This document shows, one piece after another, positions 53,511 through 61,986 of a stretch of DNA of 64,000 bases. Origin of the DNA: JAFKFJ01 sp963786445 (GTDB lineage Bacteria; Pseudomonadota; Alphaproteobacteria; Acetobacterales; Acetobacteraceae). Within the stretch, counting starts at the first letter, position 1. Every line of letters begins with the position of its first letter. Location of the stretch: the NCBI GenBank assembly GCA_963786445.1, contig CAWAZU010000001.1, forward strand, positions 1 to 64,000. The letters are read 5' to 3'. Both the position numbers and the translations under genes were made by a program. Under the pieces are notes generated by a model. The model was not told where the DNA came from. It made no database searches and saw only the letters and a list, made by a program, of their open reading frames with translations.

Positions 53511-54310
53511 TGGAGAGAGCCATGTTGCACGCGATGCCTGCAGCGAAGACGTGTCCGGAGGCCTGGGTCGCCGCAGCGCGTTATTTGTTCGATCAGCCTG
53601 GCCGTGAGGCGTTCAATCTCATTCTTTCGATCGAAGAGCCGCTGAGGATGACACTCGGCGATTTTCAGGTGTTTGACGACGTTGACCAGTTTCTGCGGAA
53701 GCACGGTCAAAATCCGCTGAACACGGTGGCGGGCACAGTTTTTCCTGTGGGCTTCTACGACCGGAAGGGCGGGATCGGTGTGTACGTAGATTACCCGAAG
53801 ATCGCGGAGAAGATTTGCGACGGGTGGGGGCGCTACGCGATGCGCATGGTGCGACATCCCGACAATGAAGGCGGGGAAATGAACCCGCTCGAACGGTTGG
53901 TACGGAAGCTCAAGACGCAGGTGGGCACCGGGCGGCCATTCAAAGCTGCATATGAGGCGTCATTGCTCGATCCGGTCCTTGATCTGAGCACGTATGACCC
54001 GGCCGAGGACGCGGGACGGTTGCGCAATGCGCCGTGCCTCAGTTATCTCAGCTTCAAAGTGCTGCCGACGCGCAAGCTGATGATGACGGTGTTCTATCGC
54101 TACCATTACTATGTCGCGAAGACCTTGGGGAACCTGATCGGGTTGGCTCAGCTCCAAGGCTTCATCTGTCGTGAGGCCGGCATCGCGGCAGGTCCGATGG
54201 TGTGCATTTCGACCTATGCGACGGTCGACAAGGAGGGCGGGTGGGGGGTCGCCGATATCCGCAGCCTGATCGAGCGTTGCGAGACCGCGCTTCACGCCGA
54301 TGCAGCGTGA
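53507..54310 (+). CDS. Thymidylate-synthase-like protein
   Basis: A 267-residue protein distantly matching thymidylate synthase. RLRNAPCLSYLSFKV carries the expected nucleophilic Cys, and VFYRYHYYVAKTLGNLIGLAQLQGFI corresponds to the QRS..GLPFNI..Y region, with the phosphate-binding Arg; NPLNTVAGTVFPVGFY may be the N-terminal nucleotide segment. Relatives include phage pyrimidine hydroxymethylases, so dUMP or dCMP modification is possible. It is the last gene of the operon and converges on the UDG-like gene. Catalytic competence is uncertain because several classic ThyA residues are replaced. Confidence 0.72.
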   Translation: MMERAMLHAMPAAKTCPEAWVAAARYLFDQPGREAFNLILSIEEPLRMTLGDFQVFDDVDQFLRKHGQNPLNTVAGTVFPVGFYDRKGGIGVYVDYPKIAEKICDGWGRYAMRMVRHPDNEGGEMNPLERLVRKLKTQVGTGRPFKAAYEASLLDPVLDLSTYDPAEDAGRLRNAPCLSYLSFKVLPTRKLMMTVFYRYHYYVAKTLGNLIGLAQLQGFICREAGIAAGPMVCISTYATVDKEGGWGVADIRSLIERCETALHADAA

Positions 54311-54324
54311 TTCCTGGGGTGGTG

Positions 54325-54974
54325 CTAGCGGCCGCCCCTCGTCGCGGGCAGGAACGCCATAGAGGTTGGCGATGCCGTTGAGGAAATCGGTCTGGCCGCC
54401 ATAGCTCGGATGACGGACGTAATGACAGGTGTAACCGAGCGCTTCGAGGGCTTTATGGGCATCGTTGCCGATCGCGACGATGATTTTCGGCTGCAGCCAC
54501 GCGACGAGGGTGCCTATCAATGTCTCGCACGCCGGCGTTCGGCGGCGGTGTGACAGCGGTTGGTGAGGGATCGTCCGGTTCGTGGGGATGAAAGGGAAAG
54601 ACATTCCACAAGAACGGTGGCGACGGAAGTCGGCGGATGATCGACCAGACGACGGATGCGGTGCGCTCGGTGACGACAGGGCCGGTAGTGGCGCGGCTCA
54701 CCGAAACGGCACCATAGCATGAGTTGATCGCATCGAGATGAGCTTCATCGGTGAGCGCGAGGCCGGTGCGCCGGCCGCCCCGATACCCAAGGTCGCGACC
54801 GAACCACATCGTTGAGACCCGAGCTTCAGCGGCTTGTATATAGGCGGCGAGATTGGCGCGGCGAATGATTGGGGCGTCAGCACGATCGGACAGCGCGCAA
54901 CGATCGCGGTAGGGGTTGAAAACCCCGTCGAAGCGGATGCGTGCGAGGTCGGCGACGAAGTCATCAATCCGCAT
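54325..54974 (-). CDS. Uracil-DNA-glycosylase-like protein (frameshifted)
   Basis: A UDG-superfamily protein in three frames: MRIDDFVADLARIRFDGVFNPYRD to FLWNVFPFHPHEPDD (54974 to ~54570), PLTNRCHTAAERR, then ACETLIGTLVAWLQPKIIVAIGNDAHKALEALGY and VRHPSYGGQTDFLNGI, whose HPS is the glycosylase motif 2. The exact stop is uncertain; TAG at 54325 would fit after one more shift, while the present frame stays open into the convergent gene. ATG 54974 overlaps the MazG-like stop by 11 bp. It could recognise uracil or another base; family substrate range is wide. Confidence 0.65.
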
Positions 54975-56189
54975 GATTGCCCTGCCGAAAGTCCAGCGTG
55001 TGATTGATCAGATCTGCGATGATGGTCCCCCGGCGGTGCTGCCTGAGCTGCCGGAAGACCCGGAAGGCACTGAGAATGGCCTTTCCCATTGCCATAGCCC
55101 ACAGCGTTCGACTTCGTAGCCGCGGACGAATCCCGAATTGATTTGAGAAGATTGTAATCGACCTGGTCAAGGCCCTCATAGAGGTTGAGCTGCAAGCCGC
55201 GGCCGAAGACAAAGGTCGACACGCCCTCCTCGATCAAAATTGCACGGGCGCCATCCTGGTTTCGTCGAGATCAGGGATGCTCTTGCGTTTGACGCGAAAC
55301 AGCGCGCGCAGCACGGGCGACCAGCCGAGATAAGCGGCATAGGCGATGTGAAAGACGTCGTGGAATCGATAGTCATCCTTCTCGGTTTTGTTGTCGGTTA
55401 GCCGGTCACCGATGATGATGCCGCGACATTTCTGGATGACGTAGGTTTTGCCGCCGACCTCGTGTTCTTCGAAGAACACCGAGAAGCGCCGGGGTAGGCG
55501 CTCGATCTCGATCATATTGTCATCGATCAAGGCAGGATAGCGTTCTTCGGCGGGCCAACGGCTGAATATCTTATAGAGATCGTTGCATGCGGCCTCTTCC
55601 AGACTAACATCAGCGGCTTCTGCTGCGGCGATCAATGCCCGGAATATCTGGACGAGATGGGCCAGAGGACGTCGCGATTCGCTTTCAACCGGCCCGTGCG
55701 AAGTCATTGGTTGGATTGCCGGCGCGTCCGGCTAGAATGACCAGGCGAGCCTCATATTCAGCTGCGGCGACTGGGCAATGTAGCGCTTTGGATGTCGCCG
55801 AAGGTTCCCTGATGTGCTTCATCGACCTCGTCCCAATCGTGAAGATCGCGGAAGCTGCGCTGCGCGAGCACTTCAAGCGTCAGCCCCGCTCGCGTGGCGA
55901 GCTGCGAGAAATACCAAAGAACATCGGCGAGCTCCTCGAGGACAGCGGTGTCATATTTGATGTAGGCACGCTGATCGCGTTGCTTCTTCTTCAGTTCGCT
56001 CAGAAGGCTGCCAATCTCGCCGAACAGACCGAGGAGCGGCATGTCGAGGCTATCGGGCGGCATACGGTCGGTTTGTCGATTCGCGGTCTGGTAGTCATTC
56101 ATCGATATCCATTCCGGATCGACGACTACCGCCGGCAGCACGGCTTGCGTGGCTTGAGAAGGCGTAGGCGCTGAGGTGATGTCCGACAT
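54964..56189 (-). CDS. MazG-type nucleoside triphosphate pyrophosphohydrolase (frameshifted)
   Basis: A protein of ~405 residues broken by several indels (near 55760, 55695, 55235 and 55130). Residues ~35-130 form a MazG-like all-alpha NTP-PPase domain (WISMNDYQTANRQTDR, GLFGEIGSLLSELKKKQRD, AVLEELADVLWYFSQLA), with the Glu/Asp metal ligands in EIGSLLSE and EELAD. A long C-terminal part follows (HLVQIFRALIAAAEAADVSLEEAA, NDLYKIFSRWP, IGDRLTDNKTEKDDYRFHDVFHIAYAAYLGW, LIEEGVSTFVFGRG, AILSAFRVFRQLRQHRRG). MazG enzymes remove pyrophosphate from (d)NTPs. GAAGGA precedes ATG 56189. It forms an operon with the UDG-like gene. Confidence 0.75.
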
Positions 56190-56448
56190 GAGACCGATCC
56201 TTCTGCTCCGCGTGCGATTCGGCCTCGGATGAGCCGTCCTCAGCAATTATAGCACGGAATTAGCGGGGACATCGAATTGAGCATTAGGCGGTTCCCAGGA
56301 TCTGAACCTCCAGTGAACGGCTGCTTTGTGGTGGTCTTATATCCAATCTGAATGACCAACATGGGCGCAGAGCGGACCTCGGGCCGAGCAGGTCTTGCAT
56401 CACGCCAAACCGACGCACGCCGAGCGCGGCGCCCGAGGTCTCCTGTCG

Positions 56449-56469
56449 TGGCCGGGCTTGTCCCGGCCA
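56449..56469. repeat. REP-like palindrome 1
   Basis: TGGCCGGG (56449-56456) and CCCGGCCA (56462-56469) around CTTGT. This is the common intergenic motif of many alphaproteobacteria (TGGCCGGGCTTGTCCCGGCC type). Confidence 0.65.
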
Positions 56470-56553
56470 TCACGCGGTTCCACGAGATGGCGGTTACGAC
56501 CCGCTTCCGATTGCGGCTCACGACGAACACTGTCGCCGGCGGCACGGCGTGGA

Positions 56554-56592
56554 TGGCCGGGACAATCCCCGGGTCAAGCCCGGGGACGGCCA
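56554..56592. repeat. REP-like palindrome 2 (nested)
   Basis: TGGCC (56554-56558) pairs with GGCCA (56588-56592), enclosing CCCCGGG (56567-56573) and CCCGGGG (56579-56585). It is related to palindrome 1 in opposite orientation, so the pair frames ~85 bp of unique sequence. Confidence 0.65.
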
Positions 56593-56754
56593 TGACGATG
56601 CGGGACCATCTTGCAGCCTGCCTGAAGTCCCCTCGGACGTGCGGCCCATGTCCCGGCTGACGCAATCGCGAGGCAAGTCGTCCGGGCGCGGCTGCTAGGC
56701 TGGCGTGGTGCGCCGCGCCGCGGCGGAGGCGCGACCCTTGAGCGGAGGACCCCT

Positions 56755-57696
56755 ATGGACAGTACCGCCTCGGTCTGGCCCGATCTGCCGTATCCGGCCT
56801 GGCGCGACACGGCCGCGACCTTGCAGCTCTGGACCCAGATCGTGGGAAAGGTCCGGCTGGCGCTGACGCCATGGACCAACCACGGCTGGCAGGTCCCGCT
56901 GTATGTGACCGCGCGCGGCCTCGGCACGTCGCCGATGCCGATCGGTGATGAAATCCTGGAAATGGAGTTCGATTTCATCGGCCACCGCCTGCTCGCCCGC
57001 ACCAGCCGGGGCGAGGAGCGGACGATTGCGCTCGCGCCGCAAACCGTCGCCGACTTCCATCGCCAGGTGATCGATCTGCTGAACGGCATCGGCGTCGCCG
57101 TCGCCATCAACGACATGCCGAACGAGGTGGCGAACCCCATCCGCTTTTCGCAGGACCGCACGCACGCCGCCTATGACCCCGCCGCGGCGCACCGGTTCTG
57201 GCGCGTGCTGGTGCAGGCGGACCGCATCTTCAAGCGGTTCCGCAGCGGCTTCCTGGGCAAGGCGAGTCCCGTGCATTTCTTCTGGGGCAGTTTCGATCTC
57301 GCGGTCACCCGGTTTTCCGGACGGACGGCGCCGCTGCATCCCGGAGGCGTCCCCGGATTGCCTGACGCCGTCACACGGGAAGCCTATTCGCACGAGGTGA
57401 GCAGCGCCGGGTTCTGGCCGGGCAGCGAGGCTTTTCCGCAAGCGGCGTTCTACGCCTATGCCTATCCCGAACCGGCCGGCTTCCGCGACCGCCCGGTGCC
57501 GGCGGGCGCCTGGTTCGACGCAAAGCTCGGCGAGTTCATCCTGCCCTATGACACGGTCCGCGCGGCCGCGAAGCCCGAGGCACTGCTGCTGGATTTCCTC
57601 GCCGCCACCTATGCCGCCGCGGCCGATGCCGGCTTCTGGGATCGTGCGGCGCTCGAATGTCCGCTCGGCGAGCCGGGGCAGGTGCGGCGGCTGTGA
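56755..57696 (+). CDS. DUF5996 family protein
   Basis: A 313-residue cytoplasmic protein of the DUF5996 family: WPDLPYPAWRDTAATLQLWTQIVGKVRLALTPWTNHGWQVPLYVTARG at the start, and PVHFFWGSFDLAVTRFSGRTAP plus AYSHEVSSAGFWPG in the middle. The family has no established function; the WxNHxW and FFWGSFD blocks are its strongest conservation. It begins at ATG 56755 and stands alone. Confidence 0.85.
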   Translation: MDSTASVWPDLPYPAWRDTAATLQLWTQIVGKVRLALTPWTNHGWQVPLYVTARGLGTSPMPIGDEILEMEFDFIGHRLLARTSRGEERTIALAPQTVADFHRQVIDLLNGIGVAVAINDMPNEVANPIRFSQDRTHAAYDPAAAHRFWRVLVQADRIFKRFRSGFLGKASPVHFFWGSFDLAVTRFSGRTAPLHPGGVPGLPDAVTREAYSHEVSSAGFWPGSEAFPQAAFYAYAYPEPAGFRDRPVPAGAWFDAKLGEFILPYDTVRAAAKPEALLLDFLAATYAAAADAGFWDRAALECPLGEPGQVRRL

Positions 57697-57911
57697 CATG
57701 ACTTCGGCCGCAAGCGCCCGGGCCGCAGCCGTGATCGGCAAGTCCATCGCAATCCCGTCACACTTGTCACTCCCACCCGGCTTCCGTCTCGCCTTACATT
57801 CGAGGCTTGATCCTGCGGGAGCCGGAAAATGATGCACCTGTCACCCTGGCTGAAGCTCGCTTCCGGCCGCACGTGGGCGCGCACCTGACCGATAACCGAA
57901 GGAGACTGACC

Positions 57912-58601
57912 ATGAACCATGCAATCGTTTCACGCGAACAGTGGCTTGACGCCCGCAAGGCGCTTCTCGCCAGGGAGCGCGCCATGACCCACGAACTCGA
58001 CGCGCTGCGCGCCGAGCGCCGGCAGCTGCCCTGGGTCAGGATCGAGAAGCCCTATGTCTTCGCAGGGCCCGAGGGCGAATGCACGCTCGGCGACCTGTTC
58101 GGCGGCCGCAGCCAGCTTGCCATCTATCATTTCATGCTGACGCCGGGCTCGGACCATGTGTGCCCCGGCTGCTCGTTCATCGTCGATCATGTCGATGCGG
58201 CGCGGCAGCATTTCGAGCATGCCGACCTGTCGTTCGCCGCGGTCTCGCGCGCACCGCTGCGGCGGATCGAGGAGGTCAAGGACCGGATGGGCTGGACATT
58301 CCCCTGGGTGTCCTCGCACGGCAGCGACTTCAACTTCGATTTCGGCGTGTCGTTCACGCCGGAGGACATCGCCGCCGGCCGCGCGATCTACAATTACGGC
58401 ACCGTGGTCCGGAGCAGCCCGGACATGTTCGGCGCGAGCATCTTCGTGAAGGATGACGGCGCCATCTTCCACAGCTACTCGACCTATCATCGCGGCGCCG
58501 AGCTGCTGGTGGGCGCGTTCAACTGGCTCGATCTGGTTCCCAAGGGCCGCAACGAGAGCGCCGGCACCATGAACTGGGTGCGGCGGCACGACGAATACTG
58601 A
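57912..58601 (+). CDS. DUF899 thioredoxin-like protein
   Basis: A 229-residue DUF899 protein. VSREQWLDARKALLARERAMTHELDALRAERRQLPWV is the family's N-terminal helix, and FGGRSQLAIYHFMLTP..CPGCSFIVDHVDAARQH gives a thioredoxin-like CPGCS motif; GVSFTPED, YSTYHRGAELL and WLDLVPKGRNES follow. Probably a cytoplasmic thiol-type oxidoreductase of unknown substrate. ATG 57912 follows AAGGAGACTGACC; the start at 57807 is upstream shadow. Confidence 0.88.
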   Translation: MNHAIVSREQWLDARKALLARERAMTHELDALRAERRQLPWVRIEKPYVFAGPEGECTLGDLFGGRSQLAIYHFMLTPGSDHVCPGCSFIVDHVDAARQHFEHADLSFAAVSRAPLRRIEEVKDRMGWTFPWVSSHGSDFNFDFGVSFTPEDIAAGRAIYNYGTVVRSSPDMFGASIFVKDDGAIFHSYSTYHRGAELLVGAFNWLDLVPKGRNESAGTMNWVRRHDEY

Positions 58602-58672
58602 ACCGGGCGGCTTCAATACCGGAGAATTTCCCGGCGAAAGGGGAATCCCGAAGGGCCGAGAGCGCGAATTGC

Positions 58673-59374
58673 TCACACCTGCAAATGCGCCGCCCGCACC
58701 GCCGCGTCCGCCAGCAGCGCCGCCATCGTGCCGCTCCACACGATGCGCCCGCTCTCGATCACCGCGGCCCGATCCGCGACGCGGGCGGCGAAATGGAAGT
58801 TCTGCTCGGCGAGCAGCACGGTGACGCCTTGCTGCTTCAGCGCCAGCACGGTCTCCGCCATCTGCTCGACGATCAGCGGCGCCAGCCCCTCGCTCGGCTC
58901 GTCGAGCAGCACCAGCAGCGGGTTGCCCATCAGCGTGCGCGCGATGGTCAGCATCTGCTGTTCGCCGCCGCTCATGCGTCCGCCGAGGCGGTCGCGCATG
59001 CGGCCGAGATTGGGGAACAGCGCGAACAGTTTTTGCTCCGTCCACGCAGGCAGGCCGGCGCGCGCCGGCCGGCGCCCGACTTCCAGATTCTCCGCAACCG
59101 TCAGATCGGGAAAAATGCGGCGTTCTTCCGGCACGTAGCCCATGCCGAGCCGCGCGATGCGGTGCGGCTCCCATCCCGCGACATCGCGGCCCTGGAACAC
59201 GATTCTTCCCGCGCGCGGGCGCACCAGGCCGATCAGCGACTTCATCGTCGTGCTCTTGCCCGCACCGTTGCGGCCGAGCAGCACCAGCACTTCGCCCTGC
59301 GCGAGCGCCAGCGACACGCCTTGCAGCACGTGCGCGCGGCCGTAAAAGCTGTCGAGCGATGTCACGTCCAGCAT
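58673..59374 (-). CDS. Liv-type ABC ATPase LivF (second system)
   Basis: A 233-residue ATPase: Walker A GRNGAGKSTTMKSL, YVPEERRIFPDL (LivF-type Q-loop region), signature MSGGEQQMLTIARTL, Walker B LVLLDEPSEGLAP and switch AEQNFHFA. Its ATG overlaps the LivG stop (ATGA). Last gene of the leftward importer operon starting at 63192. Confidence 0.93.
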   Translation of the reverse strand: MLDVTSLDSFYGRAHVLQGVSLALAQGEVLVLLGRNGAGKSTTMKSLIGLVRPRAGRIVFQGRDVAGWEPHRIARLGMGYVPEERRIFPDLTVAENLEVGRRPARAGLPAWTEQKLFALFPNLGRMRDRLGGRMSGGEQQMLTIARTLMGNPLLVLLDEPSEGLAPLIVEQMAETVLALKQQGVTVLLAEQNFHFAARVADRAAVIESGRIVWSGTMAALLADAAVRAAHLQV

Positions 59375-60150
59375 CAGTGGCCGCCGCTGGTGGCGCCGGT
59401 GCCGAGATAGACCTCGCGCACGCGCGGATCGGCGCGGATCGCCGCACCGTCGCCCTCGGCGATCAGCTCGCCCTGGTGCAGCACCAGGATGCGGTCGGCG
59501 ACGCTGAACACGATGTCCATGTCGTGCTCGGTGAACAGCACCGCGATGCCGCGTTCGGCCGCGAGATCGCGCACGAGACGCATCAGCGCGGTGCGCTCGG
59601 CCGGCGCCATGCCCGCGGTCGGCTCGTCCATCAGCAGCAGCCGCGGCGCGTTGGCCAGCGCCATCGCCAGTTCCAGCCGCTTCAGATCGCCATACGCCAG
59701 CACGCCGGCGGCGCTGTCGGCGTAGCGAGCGAGACCGAGCGGGGCAAGCAGCGCGTCGGCCGCCGCGACATGGCGGAACCGCGCCGCACACCAGAAGCGG
59801 AACACCTCGCGCCGGTGCGACAGCAGCGCCGTCTGCACGTTCTCGCGCACCGTCATCGAGGCGAAGGTCGCGGTGATCTGGAACGTGCGGCCGACGCCGA
59901 GACGCCAGATGCGGCGCGGTGCCAGGCCGGTGATGTCGCGCGCGTGCAGCCGCACGCGCCCGGCATCCGGGCGCAACTGGCCGCTCAGCATGTTGAAGCA
60001 GGTCGATTTGCCGGCGCCGTTCGGGCCGATCAGCGCCAGCATCTCGCCCGCAGCGACCGCGAACGACACTCCGCGCACCGCCTTCACGCCGCGAAAAGCC
60101 TTGTGCAGCCCGTCGGCCGCCAGCACGGTCACGCCGCGCGCCTGCGCCAT
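59374..60150 (-). CDS. Liv-type ABC ATPase LivG (second system)
   Basis: A 258-residue ATPase with Walker A GPNGAGKSTCFNML, GVGRTFQITATFASMTV (LivG-type), LAYGDLKRLELAMALA, Walker B LLLMDEPTAGMAP and switch TEHDMDIVF. ATG 60150 overlaps the permease gene by 22 bp. Here LivG is a free protein, in contrast to the fused version in the first system. Confidence 0.92.
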   Translation of the reverse strand: MAQARGVTVLAADGLHKAFRGVKAVRGVSFAVAAGEMLALIGPNGAGKSTCFNMLSGQLRPDAGRVRLHARDITGLAPRRIWRLGVGRTFQITATFASMTVRENVQTALLSHRREVFRFWCAARFRHVAAADALLAPLGLARYADSAAGVLAYGDLKRLELAMALANAPRLLLMDEPTAGMAPAERTALMRLVRDLAAERGIAVLFTEHDMDIVFSVADRILVLHQGELIAEGDGAAIRADPRVREVYLGTGATSGGH

Positions 60151-61964
60151 GCCAGCAGCGCCGCGCCGGCGATGCCCTGCGGAAATGCCAGCACCAGCAA
60201 CACGATCGCCATCCCCAGCACCAGCCGCCATTCCGACGTCGCCAGCAGCAGCACGTCGTAGAGGCCGGTATAGGCAAACGCGCCGACGATCGGCCCCGCC
60301 ATGGTCTGCACGCCGCCGAGCAGCACCATCAGCAGCGCATCGACCGAGTGGCCGATCGAGACATAGGTCGGGAACACGCTGCCCTTGCCGTAGGCGGAAA
60401 GACCGCCTGCGAGTCCGGCCGCCGCGCCGGCGATGCCGAACGCCGTCGCGCGCAGGGATGTCGTCGGCAACCCGATCGCCTCCGCCCGCAACGTGGAGTC
60501 GCGTGCGCCGCGCAGCGCATAGCCGAACGGCGCATACAGCGCGCGCCGCAGCAGCAGCGTACCGGCGGTGCCGATCGCCAGCGTGAGCCAGTAGAACGCG
60601 CGCTGATGCGCCAGCACGCCGTGCGGCCAGACGCCGAGAATGCCGTCGTCGCCGCCGGTAATCCCGGTCCATTGCTCCGCCACGGCCCAGATGATCTGCG
60701 CGAACGCGAGCGTCAGCATCGCGAGATACACGCCGGACAGCCGCACCACGAACCAGCCGAAGGCGACCGCCACGACGCCGGCCGCCAGCGGTGCGACTGC
60801 CAGCGCCAGCGGCAGCGGCCAGGCGAGCGCGGTCGCTGCCAGCGCCGCCCCGTAGGCGCCGAGCCCGAACCACGCGGCATGGCCGAAACTCGGCATGCCG
60901 CCGGGTCCCATCATGAAGTGCAGCGAAGCCGCGAACAGCATCGCGACCACCGCCTCGGACAGCACCGAAACCGCGAACGGCCCCACGATGAAAGGCGCGA
61001 CGACGAGGGCCGCGAGCACCATCGCCCCGAGCCAGCGCAGCACCGGCGGCGCCGGCCGCACCAGCGGCGGCGCGGCACTTTCGCGCACCGTGGCCGCGGC
61101 GCGGCCGAGCAGGCCCTGCGGACGCAGCACCAGCACCGCCGCCATGACCGCGAACACCATCACCAGCGTCAGCCTCGGCAGCAGCAGAATGCCGAGCGAC
61201 TGCATCACCCCGATCAGCAGGCTCGCCAGATACGCGCCGCCGAGGCTGCCCAGGCCGCCGACCACGACGATCACGAAGGCATCGGCGATGACGGAAAGAT
61301 CGAGCTGCAGATTGGCCGATCCGTCCGGCAGCGCGAGCGCGCCGCCGAGCCCGGCCAGCCCCGCGCCGAGCGCGAACACCACGGTGAACAGCACGCGCTG
61401 ATCGACGCCGAGCGCCGCCACCATCTCGCGATCCTGCGTTGCCGCGCGCACCAGCGTGCCGAAGCGCGTGCGGTGCAGCAGCAGCCACAGCACGCCCAGC
61501 ACCGCCGGTCCTGCCGCGATCAGCAGCAGATCATAGGAAGGGAACCGCTCCGCGCCGATGGTCACGAAGCCGCGCATCCACGCCGGACGCGGCAGCGACA
61601 GATCCTCCGCGCCCCAGATCGCCTGCGTCACGTCCTGCACGATCAGCACCACGCCGAACGTGGCCAGCAGTTGCAGCAGTTCCGGCGCGCGATAGATGCG
61701 CCGCAGCAGCGCGATCTCCAGCCCGGCGCCGAGCGCCGCCAGCACCGCCGCGGTCGCCGCCACGCCGGCCGCGAAGCCGAACGGTGTGGCCGGCAGCAGC
61801 GCAAGCACGCTCCACGCCACATAGGCGCCGAGCATGTAGAGGCTGCCGTGGGAAAAATTCACCACGCGGGTGACGCCAAAGATCACGGTCAGCCCGGCCG
61901 AGATGAGGAACAGCGACGAAGCGCCGGCGACGCCGGTGAGCAGCTGGACAAGCAGAAAAGTCAT
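60129..61964 (-). CDS. LivH-LivM fusion: two permeases in one chain
   Basis: A 611-residue membrane protein. Residues 1-290 are LivH-like (FLISAGLTVIFGVTRVVNFSHGSLYMLGAY, GGLGSLGGAYLASLLIGVMQS, LRPQGLLG) and ~325-611 LivM-like (MPSFGHAAWFGLGAYGAAL, GGDDGILGVWP, GGVQTMAGPIVGAFAYT). The two halves are normally separate subunits. ATG 61964 starts the conserved LivH N-terminus; longer reading to 62048 is shadow. Confidence 0.92.
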   Translation of the reverse strand: MTFLLVQLLTGVAGASSLFLISAGLTVIFGVTRVVNFSHGSLYMLGAYVAWSVLALLPATPFGFAAGVAATAAVLAALGAGLEIALLRRIYRAPELLQLLATFGVVLIVQDVTQAIWGAEDLSLPRPAWMRGFVTIGAERFPSYDLLLIAAGPAVLGVLWLLLHRTRFGTLVRAATQDREMVAALGVDQRVLFTVVFALGAGLAGLGGALALPDGSANLQLDLSVIADAFVIVVVGGLGSLGGAYLASLLIGVMQSLGILLLPRLTLVMVFAVMAAVLVLRPQGLLGRAAATVRESAAPPLVRPAPPVLRWLGAMVLAALVVAPFIVGPFAVSVLSEAVVAMLFAASLHFMMGPGGMPSFGHAAWFGLGAYGAALAATALAWPLPLALAVAPLAAGVVAVAFGWFVVRLSGVYLAMLTLAFAQIIWAVAEQWTGITGGDDGILGVWPHGVLAHQRAFYWLTLAIGTAGTLLLRRALYAPFGYALRGARDSTLRAEAIGLPTTSLRATAFGIAGAAAGLAGGLSAYGKGSVFPTYVSIGHSVDALLMVLLGGVQTMAGPIVGAFAYTGLYDVLLLATSEWRLVLGMAIVLLVLAFPQGIAGAALLAWRRRAA

Positions 61965-61986
61965 GCGCTGCGTGCGTCGCGCCGTG

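Larger units (their letters stand above)
56190..56754. other. Intergenic interval with palindromic repeats
   Basis: No gene supported; short ORFs here are made by repeat sequence. The left half holds the MazG promoter region and the right half two REP-like palindromes listed separately. It marks the right edge of the lower-GC island; GC content rises again after 56370. Confidence 0.55.

Noticed and set aside
54698..55707. Three separate small genes in the MazG region
   Set aside because: Their translations line up end to end with one MazG-family protein; they are fragments of a frameshifted gene.
56285..56325. Minus-strand segment resembling a tRNA T-arm (GGTTCAGATCC)
   Set aside because: T-stem pairing fails at the outer positions and no anticodon or D-arm can be placed; not a tRNA, and no matching direct repeat for an att site was found.
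56352..56660. Short ORFs on both strands near 56.4-56.6 kb
   Set aside because: They are produced by REP-like palindromes and lack ribosome sites or homology.
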